Origin: CAZVIK01 sp964627045
GTDB taxonomy: Bacteria; Acidobacteriota; Terriglobia; Bryobacterales; Bryobacteraceae
Length of the DNA: 34,494 nt
NCBI GenBank assembly: GCA_964627045.1
Contig: CAZVIK010000015.1
Coordinates: 1 to 34,494, forward strand
Direction of reading: 5' to 3'
The position numbers and the translations under genes are program-made. The number at the start of each line of letters is the position of its first letter. The first letter of the stretch is position 1. The notes below the pieces were generated by a model that was not told the origin of the DNA, made no database searches, and saw nothing but the letters and a program-made list of their open reading frames with translations. Below, piece after piece: positions 16,403 through 24,608 of the stretch.

Positions 16403-16418
16403 TGGCGCATACATTGCA
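16403..16418 (+). promoter_or_regulatory. Sigma-54 type promoter upstream of the DUF4091 gene
   Basis: TGGCGCATACATTGCA matches the -24/-12 consensus TGGCACGN4TTGCA with the obligatory GG-N10-GC spacing. Transcription would start near 16429-16431, giving a leader of about 160 bases. Small inverted repeats at 16291-16306 and 16313-16329, roughly 75-110 bases upstream, are candidate enhancer-binding sites. No sigma-54 activator gene is in the window. Confidence 0.5.
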
Positions 16419-16590
16419 CATCGAAGGCACGCTCGTCCCGTATTATATGAACTCTGCCGCTCACTCTCCCGCGCATCGCCCTCGGACTCCTTGCCGGCCG
16501 CCACAAGCGAGAAGGAAGCAAAGCCGTTGAGCGACTGAAGCAGACCAATAACACAGAGCACAACGGTAACGACTGTTTTAGGAGTAAGGC

Positions 16591-19500
16591 ATGAAAAAGT
16601 CTGTGAATCTGCCGGGCGCGGACGGGCGGTCCGCGCACCGGGTTGCACGATTGAATTTGAGCACGGGTACGCAAAAGCCGGTCTGGGTTTCGGTGTTTAT
16701 CCTCTTATTAGCGCCGATGCTGTGGGCGCAAAGCGGGCCCACCGTCTGGGTTGTGCCGAGTCTTCAGCGCGTGGGGCCGGACGACGCTCCCGGCAGCACG
16801 ACGGTGGCCCAGGTTTACGCCGCCAAAGGCGAATACGAGTCCTTCCAAATCGTGGTCAGGGCCGGAGCGACAAGCGCGCTCAGCAACGTTAACGTGGCGG
16901 TCAGCGACTTGTCCGGGCCCGGAGGCCTGTCGATCCCCAAGACCAACCTCAGCCTGTTCCGCGAGCACTACGTGTACATCGGCACCAGCAGCCCCAACTG
17001 GAACGGGAGCAACCGTCCGCTGAGTCCTGGGTGGTACCCGGACGGTTTGATCCCCTTCGTCGATCCGGCAACGGGCGCAGCCCCGTCATCGACGGCGACG
17101 TTGAAGGCCGCCCCGTTCACCGTGGGGGCTTCGAAAAACCAGCCGATTTGGGTGGATGTGCTGGTGCCGCGCACGGCCGCGGCCGGCGAGTATACCGGGA
17201 CCTACACGGTCACCAGTGATCAGGGTAGCGTCACCGGCCAGATCCGGCTCACGGTGTGGAATTTCACACTCCCGTTGAAACCCTCGTTGAAGTCCAGTTT
17301 TCTTTATTGGACGGCAAGCAGCAACGCGGCGATCCAGGAGCTGCTGCGCCACAAAATTAACCCCGAACGGACCCCCACGTCCAGCCAGCGAGCGATGATC
17401 GATAACTACGGCCTGACCATGCAGGAAACAGGCTACTGGAGCGGCGCCGATATTGGGAGTTGCAGCATGTCGGCGGCGCCGTCGGTGACCGCATTACGGA
17501 GCGTGGCGCAGGCGCAGCAGCCCGATCTCACGCTGTATAACTACACCGCAGACGAGATCGACAAATGCACGGGGCTCTACCCGACCATGAAGCAGTGGGG
17601 CTATAACCTCCACCAGGCAGGGATCAAGAACCTGGTGACGATGGCGCCGGTTCCCGAACTGATGGACGACGGATCCGGGACGGGACGATCGGCCGTGGAC
17701 ATCTGGGTGATGCTGCCGGTGGTGTATGACGGCCACGTCAACAGTGTGCTTGCTGCACAGGCGAAGGGCGACGAAGCGTGGTCCTACAACTGCCTGGTGC
17801 AGGACGCCTACTCACCGAAGTGGATGATCGACTTCGCACCGATCAACTTCCGCATTCAACCGGGCTTCCTCAACCAGAGCCTCGGGCTCACGGGACTTCT
17901 TTACTGGCGGATTGACCTGTGGTCCAGCGACCCGTGGAACAATCCGTACACGTCGGCGTTTGCCAGGTATCCGGGCGAAGGGCTTTTTGTGTATCCGGGA
18001 TCGACGGTGGGCGTTCAGGGCGTCGCGCCGTCGATTCGTTTGAAGTGGCTCCGGGACGGCGTGGAGGACTACGAGTACATTGAACTTCTCAAAAAGGCCG
18101 GGCAAGAAGCCTGGGCGAAGTCGGTCGCAGCGGGCGTCGGGTCCAGTTGGTCGCAGTGGACAAAGGACGCGAATACACTGACGAACGCACGGATGCAGTT
18201 GGGAATCCAACTGAACACGCTGGGAGGAGGGGCAACCGCACCGGGAGCGCCGGTCAACCCTTCGCCCGCGACCGCAGCCACGGGCGTGGCGCTCACGCCG
18301 ACCCTCAGTTGGGCGACGGCGACACAGGCGACCTCCTACGACGTGTATCTGGGAACGACATCGTCGCCGGCGATGGCGGGCACCGTCACCGCGACGAACT
18401 TCACGCCCGGCACTCTCCAGGCAAACGCGACCTACTACTGGCGGGTCGTGGCCAAGAACGCCTCGGGTTCGACGACGTCGGCCACCTGGAGCTTCACCAC
18501 GGCCGTCGCAGCGCCCGGCGTGCCATCTTCTCCAAGCCCCGCCACCGGGTCTACCGGCGTACCGGCGACGCCGACTCTGACTTGGGGCGCCGTGAGCGGC
18601 GCTACGTCCTATGACGTGTATCTGGGGACGTCGGCCTCGCCGGGGCTCGCTGCGACCGTGGCCAGCGCAAGCTACAGCCCTGGTTCTCTCGCGGCCAACA
18701 CCGTCTATTACTGGCGCGTTGTGGCCAAGAACGCCTCGGGTTCGACGATGTCGGCCACCTGGAGCTTCACCACGGCCGCCGCAACGCCCAGCGTGCCCGG
18801 CGTGCCCGGCTCTCCAAGCCCCGCCAGCGGATCGACGGGCGTATCAACGACGCCGACTCTGACTTGGGGCGCCGTGAGCGGCGCCACATCCTACGACGTG
18901 TACGCCGGCACGTCATCGTCGCCAGCACTCGCCGGCAACATCGCTACCACGTCATTCAACCCGGGGACACTCTCGGCAGGCACTACGTACTACTGGAGAG
19001 TCGTCGCCAAAAACTCGTCGGGATCGACATCCTCCGCCGTCTGGTCGTTCACTACGGCGGCGAATTCGAGCGCCACTCTTGGCGCGGTGTCGGCCAGCCC
19101 ATCGGCCGGGTCCGGCACGACGCGAACCTTCGCGTTCACCTACTCTGTACCTAAGGGTCTCGCCAACGCCAACGTGCTCATCAATACGTCGGCCAGCGGT
19201 CAGCGGGCGTGCTGGTTCAATTACGCCGCCGGTTCAAGGACCATCACCCTCGCTGATGATCGGGCCGTGTCGTGGTCCGGGGCCGTAGTGGGGTCGGGGA
19301 CGGTCCTGCAGAACACACAGTGCTCAATCGCTGCCAACAGCGTTTCGGTCCTGACAACCGGGTCGACGGTCCGGCTGACCGTGGCCATCGTCTTCAAATC
19401 CGCATTCGCAGGAACCCACAATCTCTATCTCCGCGTACAAGACATGGCGGGAACAATGACTCCCTTCACAAAGATGGGAACGTGGACGGTTCCCCGCTAG
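16591..19500 (+). CDS. Secreted DUF4091 (GH123-like) protein with three FN3 domains
   Basis: A 969-residue secreted protein. Residues 1-47 form a long signal peptide (basic n-region, VFILLLAPMLWAQ). Residues about 50-545 are DUF4091/GH123-like. LYNYTADEIDKC places an Asp-Glu pair (D321, E322) where GH123 N-acetyl-beta-galactosaminidases have their catalytic pair, and LLYWRIDLWSSDPWN (437-450) plus IRLKWLRDGVEDYEYIELL (482-500) are the family's C-terminal hallmarks. Three FN3 domains follow (551-637, 641-729, 733-823), nearly identical in places, then a C-terminal beta domain (826-969) of unknown type. The ATG at 16591 has AGGAG six bases upstream. It is divergent from the polysaccharide operon and could trim or bind that glycan, but this is inference; activity is unproven. 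Confidence 0.88.
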   Translation: MKKSVNLPGADGRSAHRVARLNLSTGTQKPVWVSVFILLLAPMLWAQSGPTVWVVPSLQRVGPDDAPGSTTVAQVYAAKGEYESFQIVVRAGATSALSNVNVAVSDLSGPGGLSIPKTNLSLFREHYVYIGTSSPNWNGSNRPLSPGWYPDGLIPFVDPATGAAPSSTATLKAAPFTVGASKNQPIWVDVLVPRTAAAGEYTGTYTVTSDQGSVTGQIRLTVWNFTLPLKPSLKSSFLYWTASSNAAIQELLRHKINPERTPTSSQRAMIDNYGLTMQETGYWSGADIGSCSMSAAPSVTALRSVAQAQQPDLTLYNYTADEIDKCTGLYPTMKQWGYNLHQAGIKNLVTMAPVPELMDDGSGTGRSAVDIWVMLPVVYDGHVNSVLAAQAKGDEAWSYNCLVQDAYSPKWMIDFAPINFRIQPGFLNQSLGLTGLLYWRIDLWSSDPWNNPYTSAFARYPGEGLFVYPGSTVGVQGVAPSIRLKWLRDGVEDYEYIELLKKAGQEAWAKSVAAGVGSSWSQWTKDANTLTNARMQLGIQLNTLGGGATAPGAPVNPSPATAATGVALTPTLSWATATQATSYDVYLGTTSSPAMAGTVTATNFTPGTLQANATYYWRVVAKNASGSTTSATWSFTTAVAAPGVPSSPSPATGSTGVPATPTLTWGAVSGATSYDVYLGTSASPGLAATVASASYSPGSLAANTVYYWRVVAKNASGSTMSATWSFTTAAATPSVPGVPGSPSPASGSTGVSTTPTLTWGAVSGATSYDVYAGTSSSPALAGNIATTSFNPGTLSAGTTYYWRVVAKNSSGSTSSAVWSFTTAANSSATLGAVSASPSAGSGTTRTFAFTYSVPKGLANANVLINTSASGQRACWFNYAAGSRTITLADDRAVSWSGAVVGSGTVLQNTQCSIAANSVSVLTTGSTVRLTVAIVFKSAFAGTHNLYLRVQDMAGTMTPFTKMGTWTVPR
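18241..19077 (+). repeat. Three intragenic FN3 repeats of 273 and 282 bases
   Basis: The GTGGCCAAGAACGCC block recurs at 18448 and 18721 (273 bases apart), with a diverged copy at 19003 (282 bases). The GACGCCGACTCTGACTTGG block recurs at 18567 and 18849 (282 bases). Near-identity at DNA level, silent positions included, points to recent duplication or gene conversion. Confidence 0.9.
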
Positions 19501-19523
19501 CTTCCGCTGTCCACGATAACCCT

Positions 19524-19557
19524 CGGGGCCGGTTCGCCTTGGCGCGGGCCGGCCTCG
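19524..19557. terminator. Terminator-like hairpin between convergent genes
   Basis: CGGGGCCGG (19524-19532) pairs with CCGGCCTCG (19549-19557) with one G-T wobble. The loop contains CGCC-TT-GGCG. It sits between two converging genes but has no T tract, so termination is only plausible. Confidence 0.35.
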
Positions 19558-19563
19558 CGGTCG

Positions 19564-20370
19564 TCATTCCGCCTTCTGCGCCACCAAGCGCGAGATGCGC
19601 TCCGGGCGCCAGGACCAGTCAGCCGGCGCGCGCACATCCTCGTAACGCAGCACTCGCAAGCGGGCGAATGTTCTGAACAGGGAGTTCGGCTGCGGCAACC
19701 AGGGGGCCGCCTCCTCGCTGCCGGATTCGTCCATGAGGTGTTCGAAAACAAGAATGCCACCCGGCGCGAGCGCCGCGACGACTCTCTCAACGTACGGACT
19801 CCGCAGGGGTAACCACGTGTAGCTCATTACGATCAGGTCCCACCGGGCTAGCCCGAAGTCGAAGTCTTCGTGGCTCGCCACCACGGCCGTGAGATCCACA
19901 CCAGCCTCCCGAGCCGCGTGACGCGCCGATTGCACGCCCTCTTCGGAATAGTCAAACCCGGTTACCCGCCAGCCACGGGCCGCCAGGTATACGGCGTTCC
20001 GGCCCTGCCCCATGTGGATATCCAGAGCGCGGCCAGGCGCGAGGTCGCGGACGGTTTCCACCAGGAGGCCGTTGGGAGCGGCGTTGAAACGAAGCGTCGC
20101 ATCCGCGTAGGTGCGATCGAAGAAATGGCGCTGGAGTTCGGCCCGGCGCTCGCGGGAAAACCGGCCAATCACCTCGGCGCGCCGCCGGAGTTCGGCGTCG
20201 CCGGCGCCGCCCGCCCGAAGGCGCTCAAAGTACGATTGGCGCGGATCGGACTCCGAGATCGGCCGGCGGCGGTACCACTCGACGTAGTCGCGCCACACCT
20301 GCTCGGCATCGTCAGCGGCTGCGAATAGCCCGGTGACAGCAAGACTGGCTAGCAGGGTTCTCCGGCGCAC
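19564..20370 (-). CDS. SAM-dependent methyltransferase with export signal
   Basis: A 268-residue class I methyltransferase preceded by a signal peptide. The GTG at 20370 is preferred because GGGGGAGG lies five bases upstream; it yields MRRRTLLASLAVTGLFAAADDAEQ-type residues 1-24, a classic basic, twin-arginine-like and hydrophobic leader with a probable cleavage after AAA. An ATG at 20397 would add nine residues. Motif I is ALDIHMGQGRNAVYLA (the usual Gly-rich loop, with H-M before G-Q-G), followed by VTGFDYS and later LIVMSYTWLP and LAPGGILVFEH. Such enzymes are normally cytosolic because SAM is not exported, so the leader is odd. The substrate is unknown. It converges on the DUF4091 gene. 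Confidence 0.82.
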   Translation of the reverse strand: MRRRTLLASLAVTGLFAAADDAEQVWRDYVEWYRRRPISESDPRQSYFERLRAGGAGDAELRRRAEVIGRFSRERRAELQRHFFDRTYADATLRFNAAPNGLLVETVRDLAPGRALDIHMGQGRNAVYLAARGWRVTGFDYSEEGVQSARHAAREAGVDLTAVVASHEDFDFGLARWDLIVMSYTWLPLRSPYVERVVAALAPGGILVFEHLMDESGSEEAAPWLPQPNSLFRTFARLRVLRYEDVRAPADWSWRPERISRLVAQKAE

Positions 20371-20586
20371 GCGAACCTCCCCCTCCGATCGGGCCATGGC
20401 AGGATGCGGCCCACCGGCTGAACACCAGAATACAAAAGCGGGTGTCCGGTTGCGAGGAAGGGAGCGCCGGCAGGCACCGCCGCCCCAGGCAACGAAGCGC
20501 GCAGACCCCGGCTTGGCCGGGCACGCGAATCTGGGCGTGAGTGCGCGATGTCGCTGCGAACCGTTGCGAACGTCCACGCCGTCGCT

Positions 20587-21774
20587 TCAGGAGGCCTTGC
20601 GCACACGCTTGCGAACGGCCTTTTTCGTGGTGTTTCCAGATCTTCCGGCTTGGGAAAGAGGCGCGCTGCTGGGTGGCGTGGGGTCCGGAGGCGGCTCGGC
20701 AGCAACGGCCGTGGCCGGCGTGGGAAGAGAAGGCACCGCGATCCGAGCGACGCCCTCGGCGCTCTGTCCGCGTGGAAGTGCGAGTTGGAGATGCACGGCC
20801 ACGTCACCGGAAGCGCGAACGTAGGTAAAGCTGCCGCCGCGCGCCTGCGGGCCGTCCAGTTGAAATGCCCGCCGGGCGCCTCCATCGGTGAACTCCAGCC
20901 TACCGGCCAGCGCCTGGCGAACTGGGGCGCCGGTGGGGTCCCATTGCACCAGGAGTTGTCCGGCCAGATCGGATACTCGCAAGGTCAAAGGCGGCACGGG
21001 CGCGGGCAGCCAATACTCACGCAGGCCGAAGGCGAGGGACGCGGCGGCAATGCACCACGCGAGAGCGAAGAGCAACCAGAACCGCACACGGCGCTCCGCC
21101 GGCGCCGGTTCGCAAACCGGCACCGGCACGGGCTCCCCGGCGATAGCGATGGGCCGGCCGGCGTCTAGCTCCGAAGGAGGCGGGTCCGGCAACGGGGGCG
21201 CCGCAGGCGCGGACAGCGGCTGGAAGGGTTTCAGGAGCGGGGCCAACTCGAAAACGTTGCAGGGGAGCTCGTCGTCCCTCCGGCCGCCGGCGTGCCGGAC
21301 GAAGAAGCCGGCACGGGTGGGTTGCAGGCGCTCCGGGTGCAACAGGAGGGCCACTTGCCAAAGCTCGGGGCAGTAATGGTCCCAGAGGAGGCGGTCCCGC
21401 TCGGTCAATTTGAGCCCACCGCGTGTGCTGGACCGATACCAACCGACCAGCGTCAGTTCGGTCGAGGGGGCTTCCGCGTGGATCGCAGATACTTGCGCAT
21501 TCAGCGCGGCTTCGTCATTGGGGGAGAGCCGGAACGTCGGACCGAAAGCATGCTCGCACCGGACCGGCCGCGTCGCGAGAATCCGAACGGTGCCGCCTTC
21601 GCGTTCGCCGAGAAGCAGCCCACCGACCTCTAGTCCGCCCTTGGCCAACTTGTACAGGCCGTCGACAACGGCCGTTCGAATGGCTTCCATCGTCTCGGCC
21701 GAATACTCGATCGCGACGGGCGCGGGCGGAAGCGTGGCTCCGGAATCGGCAGGCTCGACGGAGGGTCGCGACAT
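20587..21774 (-). CDS. Single-pass membrane protein with degenerate MPN/JAB domain
   Basis: A 395-residue protein of no named family. Residues about 20-165 resemble the MPN/JAB (Mov34) fold: LEVGGLLLGE with the canonical glutamate at E49, and VGWYRSSTRGGLKLTERD (110-127), which aligns to the JAMM motif VGWYHSHPxxGxxLSxxD. Both zinc-binding His are replaced (R114, S116) while D127 remains, so metalloprotease activity is probably lost. A Pro-rich linker (185-225), one transmembrane helix (231-250) and an FN3-like or other beta domain (about 260-345) follow. The C-terminus is Pro-rich and ends in a basic tail, KKAVRKRVRK. The N-terminal MPN-like domain is expected in the cytoplasm. It is divergent from the NfeD gene. 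Function is unknown; a binding or scaffold role is inferred. Confidence 0.75.
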   Translation of the reverse strand: MSRPSVEPADSGATLPPAPVAIEYSAETMEAIRTAVVDGLYKLAKGGLEVGGLLLGEREGGTVRILATRPVRCEHAFGPTFRLSPNDEAALNAQVSAIHAEAPSTELTLVGWYRSSTRGGLKLTERDRLLWDHYCPELWQVALLLHPERLQPTRAGFFVRHAGGRRDDELPCNVFELAPLLKPFQPLSAPAAPPLPDPPPSELDAGRPIAIAGEPVPVPVCEPAPAERRVRFWLLFALAWCIAAASLAFGLREYWLPAPVPPLTLRVSDLAGQLLVQWDPTGAPVRQALAGRLEFTDGGARRAFQLDGPQARGGSFTYVRASGDVAVHLQLALPRGQSAEGVARIAVPSLPTPATAVAAEPPPDPTPPSSAPLSQAGRSGNTTKKAVRKRVRKAS

Positions 21775-21785
21775 GCTTGTGGAGT

Positions 21786-21830
21786 ATTGTAACGCGGACG
21801 CCGTCAGATGTAGCGGGGCGGTGGTATAGT
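21786..21830. promoter_or_regulatory. Divergent promoter region between the MPN-like and NfeD genes
   Basis: Leftward, TACAAT (minus strand 21791-21786) lies only 11 bases before the ATG at 21774, implying an almost leaderless message. Rightward, TATAGT (21825-21830) lies 12 bases before the ATG at 21843. Neither has a clear -35. Confidence 0.4.
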
Positions 21831-21842
21831 TGGGGTGGTCCG

Positions 21843-23108
21843 ATGGCGAGAAGCGTCCTTCTCCTACTTCTGACGGCTGCCGTGGGGCTGGCGGCGACGC
21901 CCGGAGTGCTCGCCGTAGACGTTGGCGGCGTGGTTCACCCGGTAACGGTGGAGGTTGTCACCCACGCGCTTGATCGGGCGCAAAAGGACGGGGCGAGCCT
22001 CGTGCTGATCCGCTTGAACACGCCGGGCGGTCTGATGGACGCGATGCGCCAGAACGTCGAGAAGATAGTCGCCTCCCCGGTCCCCGTGGCCACCTACGTC
22101 ACACCGAGCGGAGGCCGGGCGGCATCGGCGGGGTTCTTCCTGCTGCTGGCGGGGGACGTCGCGGCGATGGCTCCCGGCACCAACACGGGCGCCGCATCCC
22201 CGGTGCTGCTGGCCGGCGAGATGGACGCCGTGATGCGGAAGAAGGTGGAGAACGACGCGGCGGCATTTCTGCGCGGGTTGGCTGCCAAACGCGGGCGAGA
22301 TGCCAAGCTGGCCGAGCAGACCGTCATCGAGAGCAGGTCCTTCAGCGATCGCGAGGCCCTGGACGGACGCCTGATTGATCTGGTGGCGCGCGATGAGGCC
22401 GACCTGCTGGCACAATTGAACGGCCGCGAGATCGTTCGCTTCGACGGAAGCCGGGTTGTTCTGCGGCTGGAGGGGGCGACTGTTGCCGAGTACGAGCCGA
22501 GTTGGCGCGAGAAGATCATGCTGGCGCTGAGCGACCCCAACATCGCATTGATCCTCTTGGTACTGGGGGCGCTGGGGATCTATGTCGAGTTCACGCAGCC
22601 GGGCCTGATTGCCCCGGGCGTGGCGGGCGGGATCTTGGCACTGCTGGGGCTCTCAGCCTTGAGCGTATTGCCGGTCAACTGGCTGGGCGCCGCCCTGATG
22701 GTGCTGGCGGTAACACTTTTCATTCTGGAGGCGAAGTTCGCCTCGCATGGGGTGCTGGGCGCGGGCGGGGCCGTGGCCATGACGCTCGGCGCCGTACTGT
22801 TGGTCGACGGCCCCATCCCGGAGTTGCGCATCCGGTGGACGACGGCCATCGCGCTGACGCTTCCATTCGCCGCGATCACGGTGTTTCTGTTGTCGCTGGT
22901 GCTGAAGGCGCGCGCCAACAAGGTCGTGACCGGCGTGGCCGGACTGGTGGATGCGATTGGGGTGGCGCACACGGCGCTGGTTCCGGCCGGAAAAGTCTTC
23001 GTGCATGGGGAGTATTGGGATGCCGTGGCGTCACGGCAAGTGGAGGCGGGCACGCGGGTTCGCGTGTCGGCGGTGGACGGGCTGACGTTGAAGGTGGAAC
23101 CGGAGTAG
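21843..23108 (+). CDS. NfeD-family membrane serine protease (full-length, ClpP-class)
   Basis: A 421-residue NfeD1b-type protein. After a signal peptide (1-24), a ClpP/SppA-like serine protease domain (25-220) shows LNTPGG (58-63) and PSGGRAASAGFFLLLAGD (88-105). S95 is the probable nucleophile and K133 or K134 in MRKKVENDAA the general base, matching the Ser-Lys dyad known in archaeal PH1510. Four to five membrane helices follow (about 228-355), then an NfeD OB-fold domain (about 360-421). It is followed by a slipin gene 24 bases downstream. NfeD and slipin are a known functional pair in which the protease cleaves the slipin C-terminus and the two organise membrane microdomains. The ATG at 21843 gives a good signal peptide. 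Confidence 0.94.
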   Translation: MARSVLLLLLTAAVGLAATPGVLAVDVGGVVHPVTVEVVTHALDRAQKDGASLVLIRLNTPGGLMDAMRQNVEKIVASPVPVATYVTPSGGRAASAGFFLLLAGDVAAMAPGTNTGAASPVLLAGEMDAVMRKKVENDAAAFLRGLAAKRGRDAKLAEQTVIESRSFSDREALDGRLIDLVARDEADLLAQLNGREIVRFDGSRVVLRLEGATVAEYEPSWREKIMLALSDPNIALILLVLGALGIYVEFTQPGLIAPGVAGGILALLGLSALSVLPVNWLGAALMVLAVTLFILEAKFASHGVLGAGGAVAMTLGAVLLVDGPIPELRIRWTTAIALTLPFAAITVFLLSLVLKARANKVVTGVAGLVDAIGVAHTALVPAGKVFVHGEYWDAVASRQVEAGTRVRVSAVDGLTLKVEPE

Positions 23109-23132
23109 CGGGCTGCCGTGGGGGAGACTCAG

Positions 23133-23894
23133 ATGCTTTCCTTTCCGATCGTGGCACTGGCCGTCGTCGTGCTGTATTTCCTCAGTTCGATCAAGATCCT
23201 CTCGGAGTACGAGCGGGGGGTCATCTTCCGCCTGGGGCGCGTGCTCCCGGCGCCCAAAGGACCGGGCATTATCCTGGTATTCGCTCCGATTGACCGGATG
23301 GTGCGAATCTCGCTGCGTATCGAAACACTCGAGGTGCCTCCGCAGGACGTGGTAACGCGCGACAACGTCACCGTGAAGGTCAATGCGGTGATCTACTTCC
23401 GCGTGATCGAGCCGATCAAGGCCGTAATCGAGGTCACGAACTTCCTGTACGCCACCTCGCAGCTCGGCCAAACGACGCTGCGAAGCGTGCTCGGCGAAGT
23501 GGAACTGGACGAACTGCTGAGCCAGCGGGAGAAACTGAACGTGCGCCTGCAATCGGTGCTGGATCAACATACAGGCCCGTGGGGAGTCAAGGTGGCCATG
23601 GTTGAGGTCAAGCAGGTGGATCTGCCGGAGCAGATGATCCGGGCCATCGCGCGTCAGGCCGAGGCCGAGCGCGAGCGCAGAGCCAAGATCATTCACGCCG
23701 AGGGTGAGTTTTCGGCGGCCGAGCGGCTGGCCGGCGCCGCTGAGCTGATCCAGAAACAGCCAGCGGCGATCCAGTTGCGCTACCTGCAAACGTTGGTCGA
23801 AATCGGGCAGGAGAAAAACACCACGGTGGTGTTTCCCATGCCCATCGACATCTTCGGCGGGTTGCACGAATTGATGAAGCGGCCAAGCCCGTAG
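23133..23894 (+). CDS. Slipin (SPFH/stomatin-like membrane protein)
   Basis: A 253-residue SPFH protein, the usual partner of full-length NfeD. It has an N-terminal membrane segment (about 3-20), the SPFH core starting EYERGVIFRLGRVLPAPKGPG, VPPQDVVTRDNVTVKVNAVIYFRV, and a charged helical region RQAEAERERRAKIIHAEGE, which mediates oligomerisation in this family. The C-terminal TTVVFPMPIDIFGG resembles the hydrophobic segment cleaved by NfeD proteases in archaea. The ATG at 23133 is preferred over a GTG at 23118 because GGGGGAG lies six bases before it. It is co-directional with, and presumably co-transcribed with, the NfeD gene. Confidence 0.95.
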   Translation: MLSFPIVALAVVVLYFLSSIKILSEYERGVIFRLGRVLPAPKGPGIILVFAPIDRMVRISLRIETLEVPPQDVVTRDNVTVKVNAVIYFRVIEPIKAVIEVTNFLYATSQLGQTTLRSVLGEVELDELLSQREKLNVRLQSVLDQHTGPWGVKVAMVEVKQVDLPEQMIRAIARQAEAERERRAKIIHAEGEFSAAERLAGAAELIQKQPAAIQLRYLQTLVEIGQEKNTTVVFPMPIDIFGGLHELMKRPSP

Positions 23895-23958
23895 CAGCCT
23901 CGCGGAGATCGCGCGCACGCCGAATCCACTCTGGGGTACTCTCAAGAGAAGTACGGTC

Positions 23959-24570
23959 ATGCCCAAAAACGTGGACGGCGAGTTCGAGGTACTGCTGGGC
24001 AACAAGCAACTGCTCAGCGTTTTTTTCATCGTGGTGATTTTGCTGGCCGTGTTCTTCACGATGGGGTACATCGTGGGGCGGAGCACGGGGCCAGGCGCCG
24101 AATCGCCGCGCGCCGCGACGACACCCCCCGCAGCGGTGGCGCAGATGCCACAGAGCGGCTTCGCCGATACTCCGGTGCAGGAGCCGAGGGAGGAAGCAGG
24201 GCAGTCCTCTCCGGCCGCGGCACCGGAATCCGCCGCCAAGGCCGGCACCCAGCCGCAGCAGAAATTGCCGGCCGCCGCGCCGCCCAAGTCCTCGCCGGCT
24301 GTGAGTGCGGCTGCGACCACGCCTTCCGCCGCCCCGTTCGAACCGGCCGCCGGGCAAGTGTATCTCCAGGCTGTCGCCGGAAAGCGTCCGGATGCGGAGT
24401 TGGTTGCGAGCGTCCTCAAGCGAAAAGGATTCCCGGTTCTGGTGGCGCCCGGCCCGAACGAGTCTGTGTTCCGGGTGCTCGTGGGACCGTTCTCGGACTC
24501 CGCAGCGATGGGAAAGACCCGCACGGAACTGGAAGCGGCCGGCTTCAAAGCCTTCCCGCGCAAGTATTGA
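23959..24570 (+). CDS. SPOR-domain membrane protein
   Basis: A 203-residue bitopic protein: short cytoplasmic N-terminus, one transmembrane helix (about 19-41), a long Ala/Pro-rich low-complexity linker (45-130), and a C-terminal SPOR domain (about 132-203) with VYLQAVAGKRPDAELVASVLKRKGFPVLV and FRVLVGPFSD. SPOR domains bind denuded peptidoglycan at the septum, so a role in division or wall remodelling is likely. It lies 64 bases after the slipin gene and 38 before lnt. Start ATG at 23959; no competing start is seen. The specific partner is unknown. Confidence 0.9.
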   Translation: MPKNVDGEFEVLLGNKQLLSVFFIVVILLAVFFTMGYIVGRSTGPGAESPRAATTPPAAVAQMPQSGFADTPVQEPREEAGQSSPAAAPESAAKAGTQPQQKLPAAAPPKSSPAVSAAATTPSAAPFEPAAGQVYLQAVAGKRPDAELVASVLKRKGFPVLVAPGPNESVFRVLVGPFSDSAAMGKTRTELEAAGFKAFPRKY

Positions 24571-24608
24571 ATCGTGGCGGAGCGCACCCCTAACAAACGG
24601 GAGCAGGG

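Larger units (their letters stand above)
15651..16590. other. 940-base divergent intergenic region
   Basis: No convincing gene is seen. Open frames here are short, arginine-rich and lack ribosome sites. The left end holds the polysaccharide promoter and operator. A CT-rich, lower-GC stretch lies at 15703-15785 and includes the small palindrome CTGTTACAG (15746-15754). Two stem-loops lie at 16009-16045 and 16076-16135, small inverted repeats at 16291-16306 and 16313-16329, and a sigma-54 promoter match at 16403-16418 before the secreted DUF4091 gene. Confidence 0.7.

Noticed and set aside
16500..16590. Possible c-di-GMP (GEMM) riboswitch, from GCAAAGCC at about 16518
   Set aside because: The paired GGCAAACC...GAAA element and receptor helices of GEMM-I are missing; only a short motif matches.
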